Assembly (NCBI GenBank): GCA_020310875.1
Contig: CM035406.1
Location: 222,906,794 to 222,970,793 of the forward strand
Source: Ceratopteris richardii
Lineage: Eukaryota > Streptophyta > Polypodiopsida > Polypodiales > Pteridaceae
Direction: 5' to 3'
DNA length: 64,000 nucleotides
Shown here: one piece after another, positions 24,860-37,635 of the stretch
Layout: the number at the start of each line of letters is the position of its first letter
Position numbering within the stretch: position 1 is the stretch's first letter
Notes under the pieces: generated by a model
Database searches by the model: none
Told to the model about the DNA's origin: nothing
Seen by the model: only the letters and a program-made list of their open reading frames with translations
Made by a program: the position numbers and the translations under genes

Positions 24860-25415
24860 TTCACCACTCTCTATGGCAGTACACATGCGTACAAGGCCTA
24901 GTGGGATCTTGATCGTCCTAATATCTCTACTGTGAATGGCCAACTAAAATTGATCACACCCTGAATACAGATCATCCATGGAGTAGATGGAATGTCCACC
25001 AAATGTTTCAAACTCATCTACTATAGGTCCTATCCCTAAATTTTTTATCATGAATTTATTTACATGTTGCAAATCCTTGATGAAACAAAGTTTCCCATTC
25101 TTCTTTCCCATTGTGAACCACCTATTCAAATATGGCACTGAAGATGGTTCCAATATTTGCATGGATATCTTTTCCTTTGACAACCTCACCAACTCAGGTA
25201 AGTGAGCCTTTAAGTGGAATAGGTCAAATATTCCATGGTATATGTGGCATTATAAAGATGATCATGTTTGAAACTTGTTTCAGATCTTCATAGTCTATCT
25301 TATGTCGTAAAAGAGCGATTGCTTTCTCGTGTCACTTGGTAAGTTCTATAAAATTTTCTTTACCTTTTTCATAAGATCTCTCTCCAAACTTTACCTACTT
25401 AACAATTGCCTCTGT
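24860..25415 (-). pseudogene. Ty3/Gypsy RT fragment, left of B2
   Basis: On the minus strand 25192-24944 encodes a clear N-terminal Gypsy reverse transcriptase: MQILEPSSVPYLNRWF, KKNGKLCFIKDLQ, VDEF and SIYSMDDLYSGCDQF. Beyond a TAG the match continues (LAIHSRDIRTIKIPLGL) up to the B1 LTR at 24859. Upstream on the minus strand, 25415-25193 gives the preceding pol text (MPHIPWNI then PIPLKG) with stops. It is the continuation of the block right of B2: the frame reads through the TSD from HHFTE into AIVK when B2 is removed. Confidence 0.85.
25411..25415. other. Target-site duplication of B2 (left copy)
   Basis: TCTGT here and at 30501-30505 flank B2 exactly at its LTR ends, which proves a standard 5-bp staggered insertion. 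Confidence 0.92.
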
Positions 25416-25646
25416 TGTTGGAGTTAGACGTCTACGGAAGCACACGAATAGCACAAGGAAGAAGAAGAAGCTTGGAGCACAAACCCACAATACTGAATGT
25501 ATTACTTGAGAATGTACAAAGATAAGTAGCCCATTAGGGCAATAGGCCTATATACAAGCCGGGGAAAAAAAACCTCCTAAAGAGGGAAAAAAGTGCCCCG
25601 GCGGTCCTAGTGTGTTCACACACATCACTACCTAAATATATCAACA
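25416..25646 (-). repeat. 3' LTR of Copia B2
   Basis: 231 bp. On the minus strand it starts TGTTGATATATTTAGG and ends CTCCAACA. The polypurine tract (minus-strand CCCAGGGGGGATT) lies directly next to it at 25647-25660. Confidence 0.92.
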
Positions 25647-25720
25647 AATCCCCCCTGGGAGTGATGCGGTGAACAAGGAGCTGGCACTCATGTATAAGGA
25701 AGTGCCAAGCTATGTGGAAA

Positions 25721-28700
25721 TCACTCCACAAAAGGAAGTAAGCCCAAAGCTTTGCGGAAAGCTTCAAACTTCTCCCTAGGCAGAGCCTTCGTGAAAAGGT
25801 CTGCAATGTTCTCCTACGTGGGCACATATGCCAAGCTGATCTCCCCAGCAGAGAACCTCTCCCTGACATAGTGATAATGCACCTCAATGTGCCTAGTGCG
25901 AGCATGGAACACATGGTTCCTCGCAACTGCCAATGCGCTCTGACTGTTAGTGAAGATGGTGGTGGCAGAAGACTGGCCAACACCCAAATCAGCCATAAGA
26001 CGTCTGAGCCACACACACTCAACAGTAGCTGTGAAAGCTTCCCTATGCTCAGCCTCACAACTCGAAGTGGCCACAGTAGGCTGATTCTTGCTCAACCAAG
26101 ATATACATGAGCTACCAAGCATGAAGCAAAAGCCACTAGTGAACACACGAGTGTCATAGCAACCAGCCCAATCAGAGTCAGAAAAAGCATGCAAATCTAG
26201 CGGTAGTGATCCCCCCTTGGGATAGAACAACCCAAGTAGCTAAGTACCACTCAAGAAGCGAAAGATGCGCTTAACCGCCTGCCAATGCTTGACTCCTGGG
26301 CAATGCATAAATCTGCTCATCTGTGAGACAGCAAACTGAATATCTGGCCGAGTAATGCATAAGTAAATCAAGCATCCAACAGCCTCCTGATAGAGAACAA
26401 CATCAAATGCATCTCCAACATCATGAAGACTCAATCGTAAACCTATCCCCATAGGAGTGGCAATAGGCTTACAGTCTTCAAGGCCAAAACGCTGCAATAA
26501 TGTGTCAATATATTTTGTTTGACACAAATCCATTCCACCATCAACTTGCATAAACTGAATGCCCAAATAGTGATGCAAATGCCCCAAATCAGACATCTAA
26601 AATGAGGCATGCAAATCAGCCTTAAAATCAGCAATATGCCTCTCAATAGGACCAGTGAACAGCATGTCGTCAACATAGACAACAATGATCAGAAGAACGT
26701 CATTAGCACGCTTAACATATAAGGTGCTTTCAGTTGGACTGTTCTCAAAACCATGTGCAATCAGATAGGCATGTATCTTCTCATACCAAGCACGTGGTGC
26801 TTGCTTTAAACCATATAATGCCTTCTTTAACCTGCACACCTAGTTTTCATGCCCTTTCTGCACAAAGCCACGACGCTGAAAACATACACTTCTTCATGCA
26901 AGTCACCATTCAGAAATGCTGTTTTAATGTCCAACTGATGTACATTCCAACCATGATGGGCTGCAAGTGCACAAATGCTCTGAACAATAGTCATACGACA
27001 TGTAGGTGCAAAGGTCTCATCAAAATCAATGCCTCTTTCCTGCGCATAACCCTTTGCAACAAGCCTAGCCTTATACCTCTCAACTGTACCATCAGGTTTA
27101 CGCTTCAGCTTGTATACCCACTTAGTGCCAATGGCCTTCTTGCCAGGAGGCAAGTCACATAAGGACCATGTACCATTCTTCATTATAGCATCATATTCAG
27201 ATTGCATAGCAGCCATCCAATTTTCTGAATTCTGTGCTTCATCAAATGAAACAGGCTATTTCTCATCACAGAGACTAGACGCAGCCATAGCATAGCAATC
27301 TGATGCAAAGGAGGCACTATGAGAGCCTGAACGAGTACGATATGACAAAGGTGCATCTAATTTGCTGTCACGCAAAGTCTGCACTAGCCATTTTGGCATA
27401 GTTTTTGCCTGCTCAATATCAGCTCTCTCATCAACAAGTGCATCATGTAAATCTGCATCAGAAATGGAATGATCTGCATCATCATATGAAACCGGCAAAG
27501 GCTGAGAAGTTGCCTCATTAGGACTAGCACTAGACTGTCCACCTGTAAAAAGAGGCATCAAAGTATCATACATGTCTTTGGAGCTAACAAATGTCTCCTT
27601 AGTACATGAAAGAAATGGCTGAATAGCATCTTCCACAAATACAACATCACGGCTAACTAGAATGCGTTTAGTCTATGGATGATACAGACGATAGCCTTTA
27701 GTTTCATAACTGTAGCCAACAAAAATACATTTTATTGCCTTATCATCCAATTTTCTACGATGTTGTTCAGGCACTAGTGCATATGCCAAACAACCAAAAA
27801 CACGCAGATGAGCAACAGATGGCTTGCGGTCATGCCAAGCCTCATATGGAGTGATAGATTGCAACGCTTTAGTGGGACACATGTTCAGTACATATGCTGC
27901 ACACATGACAACCTCAAGCCAAAAACTATGTGGTAAAGCTTGACTCTTGACCATGCACCTCGCCATCTCCATGAGTGACCTGTTCTTTCGTTCAGCAACT
28001 CCATTCTGTTGAGTTGTATATGGCACTATACACTGGTGTTTTATCCCATGTTCAGCCAGAAATGCATTAAAATCAGAAGACATATATTCCCCCCCTCAAT
28101 CAGAACGGAGGGTGCCCATTTTACATGCTGACAGATTTTCAGCCAAAACCAAAAACTGTTTAAAGCACATGAACACTTCGGACTTTGCTTTGAGTGGATA
28201 TACCCATGCATGCTTGGAAAAATCATCAATGAAAGTCACGAAGTAAAGGTAATTTCCAAAAGAGGGTGTTTGCATAGGACCACAAACATCACTATGTACA
28301 AGCTGCAATTTCTCTGTAGCCCAAACTGAACCATCTTTTGGAAAGGAGGAGCACTGCTTTGTGCCCAAAACACAGACTTCACAAACATGTTTTCCAGGTG
28401 CCTCAAGTTTGGGCAAAGAGGAAACCATTTCAGATTTCTGGAGGCGTAACAAACTAGCCAAATTCAGATGACCAAAGCGTGCATGCCAAAGCTTTGCATC
28501 TGACATAGCCTGCGAATCATTTACTGCACATGCCAAATCATTTTCAGATCTTTCATAGTCTATGAGCTTATACAGCCCACGACATAAAATGTCAGAAGCA
28601 ATAATAACATCGCCATTTGACAGATTTCACAACCAAGACAAATTTCACAACCAAGCCAATCTTGGCTAATGCAGAAACTAATAACAGATTCTTCTTGATC

Positions 28701-29974
28701 CCTGGCACAAATAAAGCATCTGACAAGGTGAAAGAACTACCATCAGCAGTAGTCAGAATGATCTTACCAACTCCCATAACAGGATAAGAGGAGTTGTTGG
28801 CGCATATGACAGTATTCCCTATAGGGGCATGCTCGACTGAAGAGAAGAAATTGCGCTGTGAGGTAATATGTTTGGTCGCCCCACTGTCAAAGTACCAAAC
28901 ATCTGAGTCTACCGTAGACATGCACTGCTCATGAGAAGATGGGTCAAAACTGCAAACAGTAGTAAATGCCCATTCTTCTTCCTACACAAGATTAGCAGAC
29001 TCCGTTTTTGGTGTAGAGGCTTCTGCAACAACCATTCCAGCCTCTTTCTTCTTTGCCTGTTTTCCAGCTAGTTCTAGACAGTTCTTTATGATATGATCAT
29101 TCCCTTTATAGTACTTACAAAACAATTTCTGCTTTTCTGATTTCTTCTCATCTTTATCTTCCTTCTTCGAATATGCAGAATTAGCAGATTTCTGCTTACT
29201 AGCTAAAGAGCTCCATTTTCCTTTGCCCTTCTGACTAGCCAGGAAATCTTGATCTGCAACTCGCATAATGGACCTGTTTTGCCTGGACTGATCTTCCTGC
29301 AACAAAACAGAGACTAACTCCTCAAATGATAAGGCATTTGGATTGCCTTTCATCATCAACCGAAGAGTAGATGCAAAACTCTGATATGAATCTGGAAGAC
29401 CATTCAGAACGGTCTGCACAAGTGAGCTATTTGGTATAACCTCATCAGCAGAAATCAAATGTTCCTTCAAGTCTTTGATCTTTGTTAGGAAACTATCCAT
29501 AGAATCACCTTCATTCATGTGCTCACTCTCCAACTATTTTCGGAGGTAAGCAACACGAGCCTCATTCCTAGCTTGGTACAATGTGGTAAGTGTATCCCAA
29601 GCATCCTTAGCTGTTCTACAAGAGTGAATATGAGGAATAATGGCACGTTTGACAGACAAAGCTATCAATGCCTGTGCCTGGGCATCTCTGCCATCCCCAC
29701 GAATCTGCTCTACAGTAGCTATAGCAGAAACAGCAACACAAACAAGAATCTGCAGAATATCATCTTTGACACCATCTTCATCAGCTCGAGCACCTGTGTT
29801 TGCAGTACCTGTAGTCAGAGGTGTAACAGGACGTCTTTCAACACCCTGCACAATGTTCCACAATCCTTTTGCAACCAATACATGTCGCATCATATAAGCC
29901 CATAATGGGTAGTTGGTACCATCCAACTTATCCTCAACAGCCAACATACGGAATACATCACTACTTTCAGCCAT
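25721..29974 (-). pseudogene. Copia B2 gag-pol pseudogene
   Basis: The start ATG is at 29974 (MAESSDVFRMLAVEDKLDG) and the natural end is TGA at 25721-25723. Domains in order: gag (29.97-29.0 kb), degenerate zinc knuckle CKYYKGNDHIIKNC (second Cys is Tyr), protease YFDSGATKH (about 28,870-28,900), integrase zinc finger, integrase core with HSDVCGP, RSD and QNGVAERKN (28.3-27.95 kb). RT follows with QLDIKTAFLNGD and YVDD (26666-26677), then RNase H with DSDWAG and SSCEAEH. In-frame stops lie near 29,531, 28,982, 28,096, 27,673, 27,256, 26,840, 26,597, 26,240 and 25,814; eight are TAG. A 1-bp frameshift lies near 26,880. Confidence 0.9.
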
Positions 29975-30252
29975 GGCCGGTGACTAAAATACCTTGATGC
30001 AAAAAATTGACTGTATCTCAAAAAGTTGAACAGAACTTCCCCGACGAATTTTGCTAGACCTGTAACAGACTTTCGAGACGCTTATACTGGTGAACAGAAA
30101 CTGGTATATACCATTGGCACAAAAAGATGAAATAGCCTATGCAAGCGCTCTGATAGTGCGTTCGGAGGCCGAAACGAGCTCAGATCGCGATTTCGTGCGA
30201 ATCTGAGACTACAAATGGAGGAGTATCGATGGCGCCCTAGATGAAGCGATGA

Positions 30253-30267
30253 CCTGCTCCAATACCA
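30253..30267 (-). other. Primer-binding site of Copia B2
   Basis: The minus strand reads TGGTATTGGAGCAGG, a mutated form of the initiator Met tRNA complement TGGTATCAGAGC, placed two bases after the LTR. B1 has TGGTATGAGAG at the same place. Confidence 0.7.
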
Positions 30268-30269
30268 AT

Positions 30270-30500
30270 TGTTGGAGTTAGACGTCTGCGGAAGCACATG
30301 AACATCACAAGGAAGAAGAAGAATCTTGGAGCACAAACACACAATACTGAATGTATTACTTGAGAATGTACAAAGATAAGTAGCCCATTAGGGCAATAGG
30401 CGTATATACAAGCCGGGGGAAAAAAACCTCCTAAAGAAGGAAAAAAGTGCCCCGGCGGTCCTAGTGTGTTCACACACATCACTACCTAAATATATCAACA
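30270..30500 (-). repeat. 5' LTR of Copia B2
   Basis: 231 bp, same ends as the 3' LTR, followed by TSD TCTGT at 30501-30505. Confidence 0.92.
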
Positions 30501-32275
30501 TCTGTAAAGTGATGCCCTATAAGCTCTCGTCTTCTCAACACAGGTTTATAAGACGCTCTTAGATAATTTTCATAACTATCACTTGTCAATGGTTGAGCTA
30601 TGGGTTTTATTTTCTTATCAACATTCTTGTACTTAGTATTTACATTCACTTCATGTTCTTGCAAAACTCAACAATCATATTATATTCTTGAATAGAATTA
30701 AGCATGATGGTTTCAAATTTTCATTTCTTTGAAGTGCCTACTCAAGTTCTTCTAGAACATGCGAACTACTTTCCAACTCAATTATATTTTCAATCTTTTC
30801 ATTAAGCAGCATCAATCCTAAGTTTTTATAATGTATTTAATGTATTTTTTCAAATTTCTTTGAAATGTTCTATTTTTGCAAATAAAGTAACTTGAATGTA
30901 GAAGAATAAACCAAAAAAAATTTAAAAATTATGTAGAGATTCCTGCAACACATCAAACACTTCCCACCATTGTCTCGCTCAACAATGGAACCTAGCAAAA
31001 ATTTTGGTCAAAAAAGCCCTCGATTCTCTCACTAGTGCATAATCATTGCACTCAAGATCGTGAGAGTTAATGGGTTGTTTTCTTAAATTCTTCCTATTTT
31101 TTTCATGATTCAGGCAAATAGTCATGACTTGTAAGGAGTTCAACTCGGATCTTGATTGGATTCTTGCATAAGTAGATCGGTCATCCATTACCTTTGTCTC
31201 CATCCACATTTTAGCTATGAATGGTTGCCCAAGGATAGAATCGCTCAACAATGGATCCTAGCAAAAGTTTTGGTCAAACTGGTGCATAATCATCACACTC
31301 AAGATCGTGAGAGTTAATGGGGTGTTTTCTTAAATTCTTCCTATTTTTTTCATGATTCAGGCAAATAGTCATGACTTGTAAGGAGTTCAACTCGGATCTT
31401 GATTGGATTCTTGCATAAGTAGATCGGTCATCCATTACCTTTGTCTCCATCCACATTTTGGCTATGAATGGTTGCCCAAGGATAGATGAACAATTGTCTT
31501 GGAGAAAGAAGTGGAATCCCTTAGGAACTCCCCCAATTGCCACCCGTAAAAAAGCACATGATCCTAGCAAAGCTCTAGAGCCATTATCTGCTTCTCATCC
31601 TCCAACCATGTTCCTTGTCTATGAGCTATCTGAACTTGTCATACAACTTCTTGGATATCACATATCTCTCACCCTGAGTTGTGCTGTAGACACATTCGGT
31701 CCTATTGGAGCAAGTGTCTCTCTTGGATGTAATGGAGTAGTCTATACATTTCCATTATAAAGCACGATCTATCATTGCCTCATCTTGACAACTACCTCTA
31801 ATTCTCTCCGAACCATCAGCCTATCTTTAGTTAGTCCAAATCTCTTCCCAACCTCTTCGATCCTTCTGTCAACTTCAAGCTTTTCCTTAGGACTTAAAAT
31901 TTTCAGAAATGAAATCACTAGGTAAGGCTTTAGAGATCTAGCTGAGCTTGAGTAAGCTAAGCATACCTCCTTAGGAGCTTGTAGAAGGGTTTATGTAATT
32001 CCTTTCTAAAATCCATCCAGGTCTCCCCTATGTGTACTGAGATGGATGCTAAGATCGACCCCCAAAACTACTTGAGTGAAGAAATGAGTGACGACAACAT
32101 CTCTTCGGGTAATCCATGGAACTGAGCGTGGTCTTCAAATACATCCAAGTACCGAGTCATGTTTAATCGTGTAAAATCCCCCTTGTCTCTTAAGATAGCT
32201 TGGACTACTCGAGCGCCTTGTTTTTCTATCATTAAGCCTTTGAATACTTCCTGCATCTCTTTCCTCTATTTTTTC
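30501..32275 (-). pseudogene. Ty3/Gypsy gag-protease-pol remnant, right of B2
   Basis: Minus-strand blocks read gag to pol from high to low coordinate. Gag-like text lies at 32256-32068 (DFTRLNMTRYLDVFEDHAQF) and at about 31.95-31.8 kb (EKLEVDRRIEEVGKRFGLT). A protease-like block ILGQPFIAKMWMETK and DDRSTYARI appears twice because of a tandem duplication (31.49-31.24 and 31.24-30.98 kb). The pre-RT linker (KKIKPIAQPLTSDSYENYLR) lies at 30664-30506 and continues across B2 into the RT at 25.4 kb. The identification rests on the GQPFI...ETKV.DD protease signature and the Gypsy RT beyond B2. It is heavily decayed, and no LTR or PBS was found. Confidence 0.72.
30975..31486. repeat. Tandem duplication inside the Gypsy remnant
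   Basis: A 266-bp unit starting TCGCTCAACAATGGA at 30975 repeats at 31241. The second copy lacks about 20 bp after GGTCAAA. The copies are otherwise almost identical, so the duplication is younger than the decay of the Gypsy element. Confidence 0.88.
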
Positions 32276-33505
32276 CTAGTATGAAGGACAATGTCCACAG
32301 TAAGTGGCTTGACTATTTCTCTTAACTCAAAGTAGAGCTCAGAGAAGAGACTAAATGAGTCTCGAGCTACGAGGTGGAAGTAAGTATGAAAGCTCTCTTT
32401 TAATCTCAAATCAACTACCTAATCAGATTCTTCTTCTAGGTTCTGAATGTGTGAAAATCTTAAGTTACCTAGCTTCTTTTTTGTATTCAATCAACTCTAA
32501 CTATCTTTATTTGGATTTGATCTCTTGAATTTACTTGAATTTATCTCTTCTTTTGATCTTGGTTACTTGAATTGATTTCTTTCTTGAACTTGATCCCTCT
32601 AAAATTTCTTTTTGAATTTCTAAGTTTCATTTCTTTTTACCTTTTAATTTCAAAACTTAATGTGTGTTGAGTTCAATTTTTCTTATTTTTATGATTTTTA
32701 GTGATATTTTTAATGATTTTGTTCTTTCTTATCCAAGCTATGATAGTAGTATTTTTTTAATCTAAGTAACAATTGAAAAGAAAGTGCTCAAAATGAAATT
32801 GTTTATACTAAATGCAGAATCTGAGGGATCAAACTCAGGCATAAAAATTAGTGTTTCTCTTTATGTGCATCTAGAAATGCAAGTATACACAAAACTTGAA
32901 AAAATGAATACCTCAAACTCTCATATGAAGTTGAGGTTATGGGTTCGTGCAGTATAAAATATTTTTGCATTTGCTTTTTGAAAATCCTAAATACAAGTAA
33001 TGCTAAATGTGCGTGAGAAAGTGCATTCTTTTTCCTTTCCAATTATTTTACATCCCTATTAAATCTTGAATTAATATTTATTCGTTTATTTTCTTTCTTT
33101 TTCTTTTACCTACCAATTAATAAACAAAAATAGGAAAGGATGAATTTCCTACTGACTCTCACTCTCTCTCTCTCTCTCTCTTTCTCTCTCTTTCCCCCCT
33201 CATGTAGGACATGGATACATAAAATAGGCATCATCTACATGCATCTATATAAACAAAGCCTAGACTTTATGAGGATATTCTTTTATGTAGTAATAAAGGA
33301 AAAAATATGTGACATTCCCCATGGAAATCAATTCTTTGTGTGTACCCATGGAGGTGAGCACTGATCACACCTATTGCATAATTTGTAGAGGAACAAAATC
33401 AACTTTGCATAATGTTTTTTTTGGGCATGGAAATGATGCTTTTGTAGAGATCATGTTCTGTTTTGTGATTTCAATAAAAGATTCTTTGCATAGAGTAGGA
33501 CATGC
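32276..33505. other. AT-rich DNA, no gene recognised
   Basis: Long T-rich stretches (32440-32760) and no coding signal. It could be the upstream leader of the Gypsy remnant. A (CT)n run lies at about 33164-33190. Confidence 0.4.
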
Positions 33506-34116
<611 letters not shown>

Positions 34117-34129
34117 GTATGTATATATC

Positions 34130-34288
34130 TCTCTTTCTCTCCGATATGCACCACCACACATCCATATCCATGACTCTCTTTCTCACCTCTCTCTCTCTCC
34201 ATCTCTCTCTCTCTCTCTGATTCGCTACTCTCTGTCCTAGCACTAGTATCTCTCTTTCTCTGAGATTTAAACTGCCATGCACCCATAT

Positions 34289-34325
<37 letters not shown>

Positions 34326-34367
34326 TCCTTCTCTCTCTTCCTCTCTCTCTGTCTCTCTTTATCTCTC
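34130..34367. repeat. CT-rich tract (target of Copia A4)
   Basis: Several (CT)n runs with short non-repeat interruptions. Copia A4 inserted at CTCTC (34363-34367). The tract resumes at 38697 after A4. Confidence 0.9.
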
Positions 34368-35341
34368 TGTTGGTGCAAGTTCCAAGCCTACACACTTCGC
34401 TAGGCATGAGAAGACTTTATGTGCAATTGATTGAAGACCCATGAGAACCATTGCTATAACTTTTTTATCTTTAACCAATTGTAAAAGTTAATTGACTTGG
34501 AAAATTCTTGTATATGACACTAAACTTGTGGAGTTAGATAGAATGAGAAGCTACAACTTCATTTGGAGAGAATATCTCTTAGACCAGAGGATCACTATTA
34601 TAGAGAGAGCCAAATTTGAATTCAAATTCAAATTTGAAGTTAACATCTATAAAATAGGTTGAAATCTCGCAACCATTACACTCCCTTAGAGAGCCATTCA
34701 TTTGATCTTTAGTAGAGGTTGAGTTGCACAACTCATTCCTCACTCACCTCACAATCATTAGGCATTATTCCTTTGCGAATGATGTTGTAACTTCATGTCT
34801 CATAATACATATACATCATTAAGTAATCTGTTGGTCTCTCTATCATTGTCACTCAAAACAATGTTCTTGTCTTGCTCATATCATAGACATTACTCCACCA
34901 TTTTCAATGTTATATGGGTCATTGGAATCATCTTTAAGTTTACTACACGCTGAAAAACTTTGAAGGCATCCCATTTAGTGGAGAGAGAAAAGCGCCTCCA
35001 AGTGATCACTCGTCATTCTCTGTAGAGATCCTAAAAATCATTGGTAATCCTACACTTGCTAAATTGATTGCTCTATGTATAGTCAATCATTTTAAGTGAT
35101 TCTACTTGGAATTGCTAGCTCCATAAGCTAATTAGATATCTCGAGAAGGAATTTTTCTAATTCCTACTATACTGGGAGCACTCAGCTTTACAAGTAGCAG
35201 GTTTCTGAACCAAAATAGAAGGTTTTTGATGATTTGTGAATGTTGAAGTTATCTGTTTTGAATCAATCATTACAAGGATCATCTCCAAAGTACATATGCA
35301 CTTATTTAGTGTCATTGGAAAGCTAAAAGGGCCTATAACTC
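34368..35341 (+). repeat. 5' LTR of Copia A4, 3' end deleted
   Basis: It starts TGTTGGTGCAAG. It aligns with 37636-38610 and then jumps into integrase coding sequence at AACTCAATGCAGG. It contains the self-complementary AT-rich box TTTGAATTCAAA near 34,615-34,626. Confidence 0.9.
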
Positions 35342-37577
35342 AATGCAGGATAGAGGAATCAAAAGGGAAATCACAACAAGGTATACCCTTAAGCAAAATG
35401 GAGTGGCAGAGAGGAGAAATAGGTTAATTGTTGAAATAGCTAGGTCAATGCTAAATGAGAAAAAATTACCTAATTATTTGTGGGCAGAGAGTGTATCTAC
35501 TTCCACTTATCTTGTTAATAGGTTGCCATCAAAATCTTTTGATGGAATGACCCCATATGAAGCATGGCACGGTAGAAGAGCTTCACTTGATCATTGCAAG
35601 ATCTTTGGGATGTGTTGCTTATGTGCATATCAATCTCAAATCAGAGGTAAGCTAGACCCTTAGGCAAAGAAGTGTATCTTCATAGGATATGACTCCATCC
35701 AACAAGGGATTCATGGTCAGTAGAAATGTTGTTTTTGATGAGAATGATTCTTGGTTTGAAAGTGAATGCAAGAAAATTAAGTTGCCAAATGACATGGAAG
35801 AGGAGTTCCCATGCATCACCAAAGAAGAGCCAAATCAGAGTGAAGACATCAAATCAAATGCTAAGGACATCATCAACCTAGAAGAATTCAAGGCATGGAA
35901 ATCCAAAGCAAAAGTCAAGATGAAGAAATTGGAGGACATACCTGAATCATCCAACCAAGCAATCAGAAGATCACAAAGGGAGAGCAAGAAGCTAATCACA
36001 TATGGGTATGACACTTCTTTAGCTACTAAGAATTCTATTTATCTTGCCAAATACTTATTAGTTGAAGAGCCATCTCATATGAAGAGGCAAAGACCAAGGC
36101 AGAATGGAAGGAAGCTAAGGATGAAGAAATTGAAGCACTCAAGGAGAATGATACGTGGGAACTAGTGCCAAAGAAGGAGTCTATGAAGGTAATTGTGGTT
36201 CTAGATGGATCTAAATCAAGAGAAACTCAAATGGATCAACAAACAGGTATAAAGCTAGACTTGTGGCTAAGGGTTTTTCACAAACCCAAGGAGTTGATTA
36301 TGAAGAAACCTTCTCACCTGTGGCCAAAATGCCAACCATCCGGGTATTGATAAGTGTGGCTGCATGAAGGAATTGGAATATGTACCAATTGGATGTAAAA
36401 AATGCATTCCTTAATGGTTGGATTTCAGAAGAGGTTTACATGGCTCAACCTCTTGGCTATGAGGAACCAAACAAGGTAAATCATGTGTGAAAACTGAACA
36501 AAGCTCTTTATGGATTAAAGCAGGCACCTAGGGCATGGAACCATAGGTTGACTACATACCTTCAAGATCAAGGATTCATCATGAGTAAAGCAAATACTTC
36601 TCTGTTTGTTAAGAGAAGTGTTTCAGAAGTGATATACCTATGTGTGTATGTTGATGATATCATACTTACAGGTAATGATGCAAATGGCATCAAGCGGATC
36701 AAGAATCAAATGATGGAGGAGTTCAAAATCAGTGATCTAGGGTCACTAAAGTATTTCCTTGGACTTGAGTTAGTCTATACTAATTCTGGAATCTATATCA
36801 CTCAAAAAAAGTATGTGCAGGATATGTTGAAGAAGTTTCACTTGTAGGATGCCAAGGTAGCTAGTACTTATATGGAGGTAAACCAAAAATTAAGTGCTCA
36901 TGAAGGTGATGTTCTTGAGAATGTTGCAGGATACCAAAGCATAGTTGGAAGCCTAAACTATGCTACATTGACAAGGATTGATATTGCTTATGGAGTAAGT
37001 GTCTTAAGTCAATTTATGCACAAACCTAGACCACCTCACTTGGAAGCTGCCAAGAGGATTTTGAAGTACCTTAAGGGCACTCAAAATCAAGTTTTATACT
37101 TTCCTTATACTTCAGATTTGGACATCAAGATATGCTCAAATGTAGATTTGGCAGGTTGCAAGGATGACAGGAGCAGAACCTCAGGTTATCTTTCTTTTGC
37201 AGGTGACAAGCCTATTTCATGGTCTTCAAAAAGCAACCTACTGCTGCTTTATCTTCAAGAGAGGCTGAATATAGAGGGCTAGCCAATGCTACTCAAGAAG
37301 CCATATGGATAGGATTGCTATATGCAGACTTGGGATTACATGCTAACTCTCCAATAATTTTTGGAGATAATACAAGTTCCTTACATCTTGCAGCAAATCC
37401 TATCTATCATGCTAGGACCAAACATATAGAGATCCACTATCATTATGTGAGAGAGAGCTATTGAGCAAGGAAATTCAGTTGGCATATGTATCAACTAATA
37501 TGCAATGTGCAGACTTATTGACCAAAGCACTTGATGGTACTAAACCTTGCAGGTTTAAAGCTATGATTGTATTGTAG
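35342..37577 (+). pseudogene. Copia A4 pol fragment (integrase C-half, RT, RNase H)
   Basis: It begins inside integrase (RGIKREITTRYTLKQNGVAERRN, catalytic Glu kept). RT follows with [23 protein letters not shown] and YVDD at 36647-36658, then RNase H with SSREAEYRG and GDNTSS; its first acidic motif is NVDLAG instead of DADWAG. Breaks include TAG after KLDP (about 35,660), frameshifts near 36,100-36,250 and 37,220, TGA at about 36,365 and 36,488, TAG after KKFHL (36,846) and TAG at 37575-37577. The last TAG aligns with a Gln in A3, and the TGA seven codons further on aligns with A3's stop. Confidence 0.85.
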
Positions 37578-37635
37578 GACATTCAAGAGGATTGATGAAG
37601 AAGAAAAAGCCAACATGTTTGGCTTGAGGGGGGGC

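Larger units (their letters stand above)
25416..30500 (-). mobile_element. Copia family B, complete element B2
   Basis: A full-length 5,085-bp element on the minus strand: 5' LTR 30270-30500, PBS, gag-pol 29974-25721, polypurine tract and 3' LTR 25416-25646, with TSD TCTGT on both sides. The two 231-bp LTRs differ by about nine substitutions on my reading, so the insertion is not recent. It sits inside a Ty3/Gypsy pol remnant. All Copia domains are present, but nine in-frame stops and at least one frameshift inactivate it. Confidence 0.93.
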
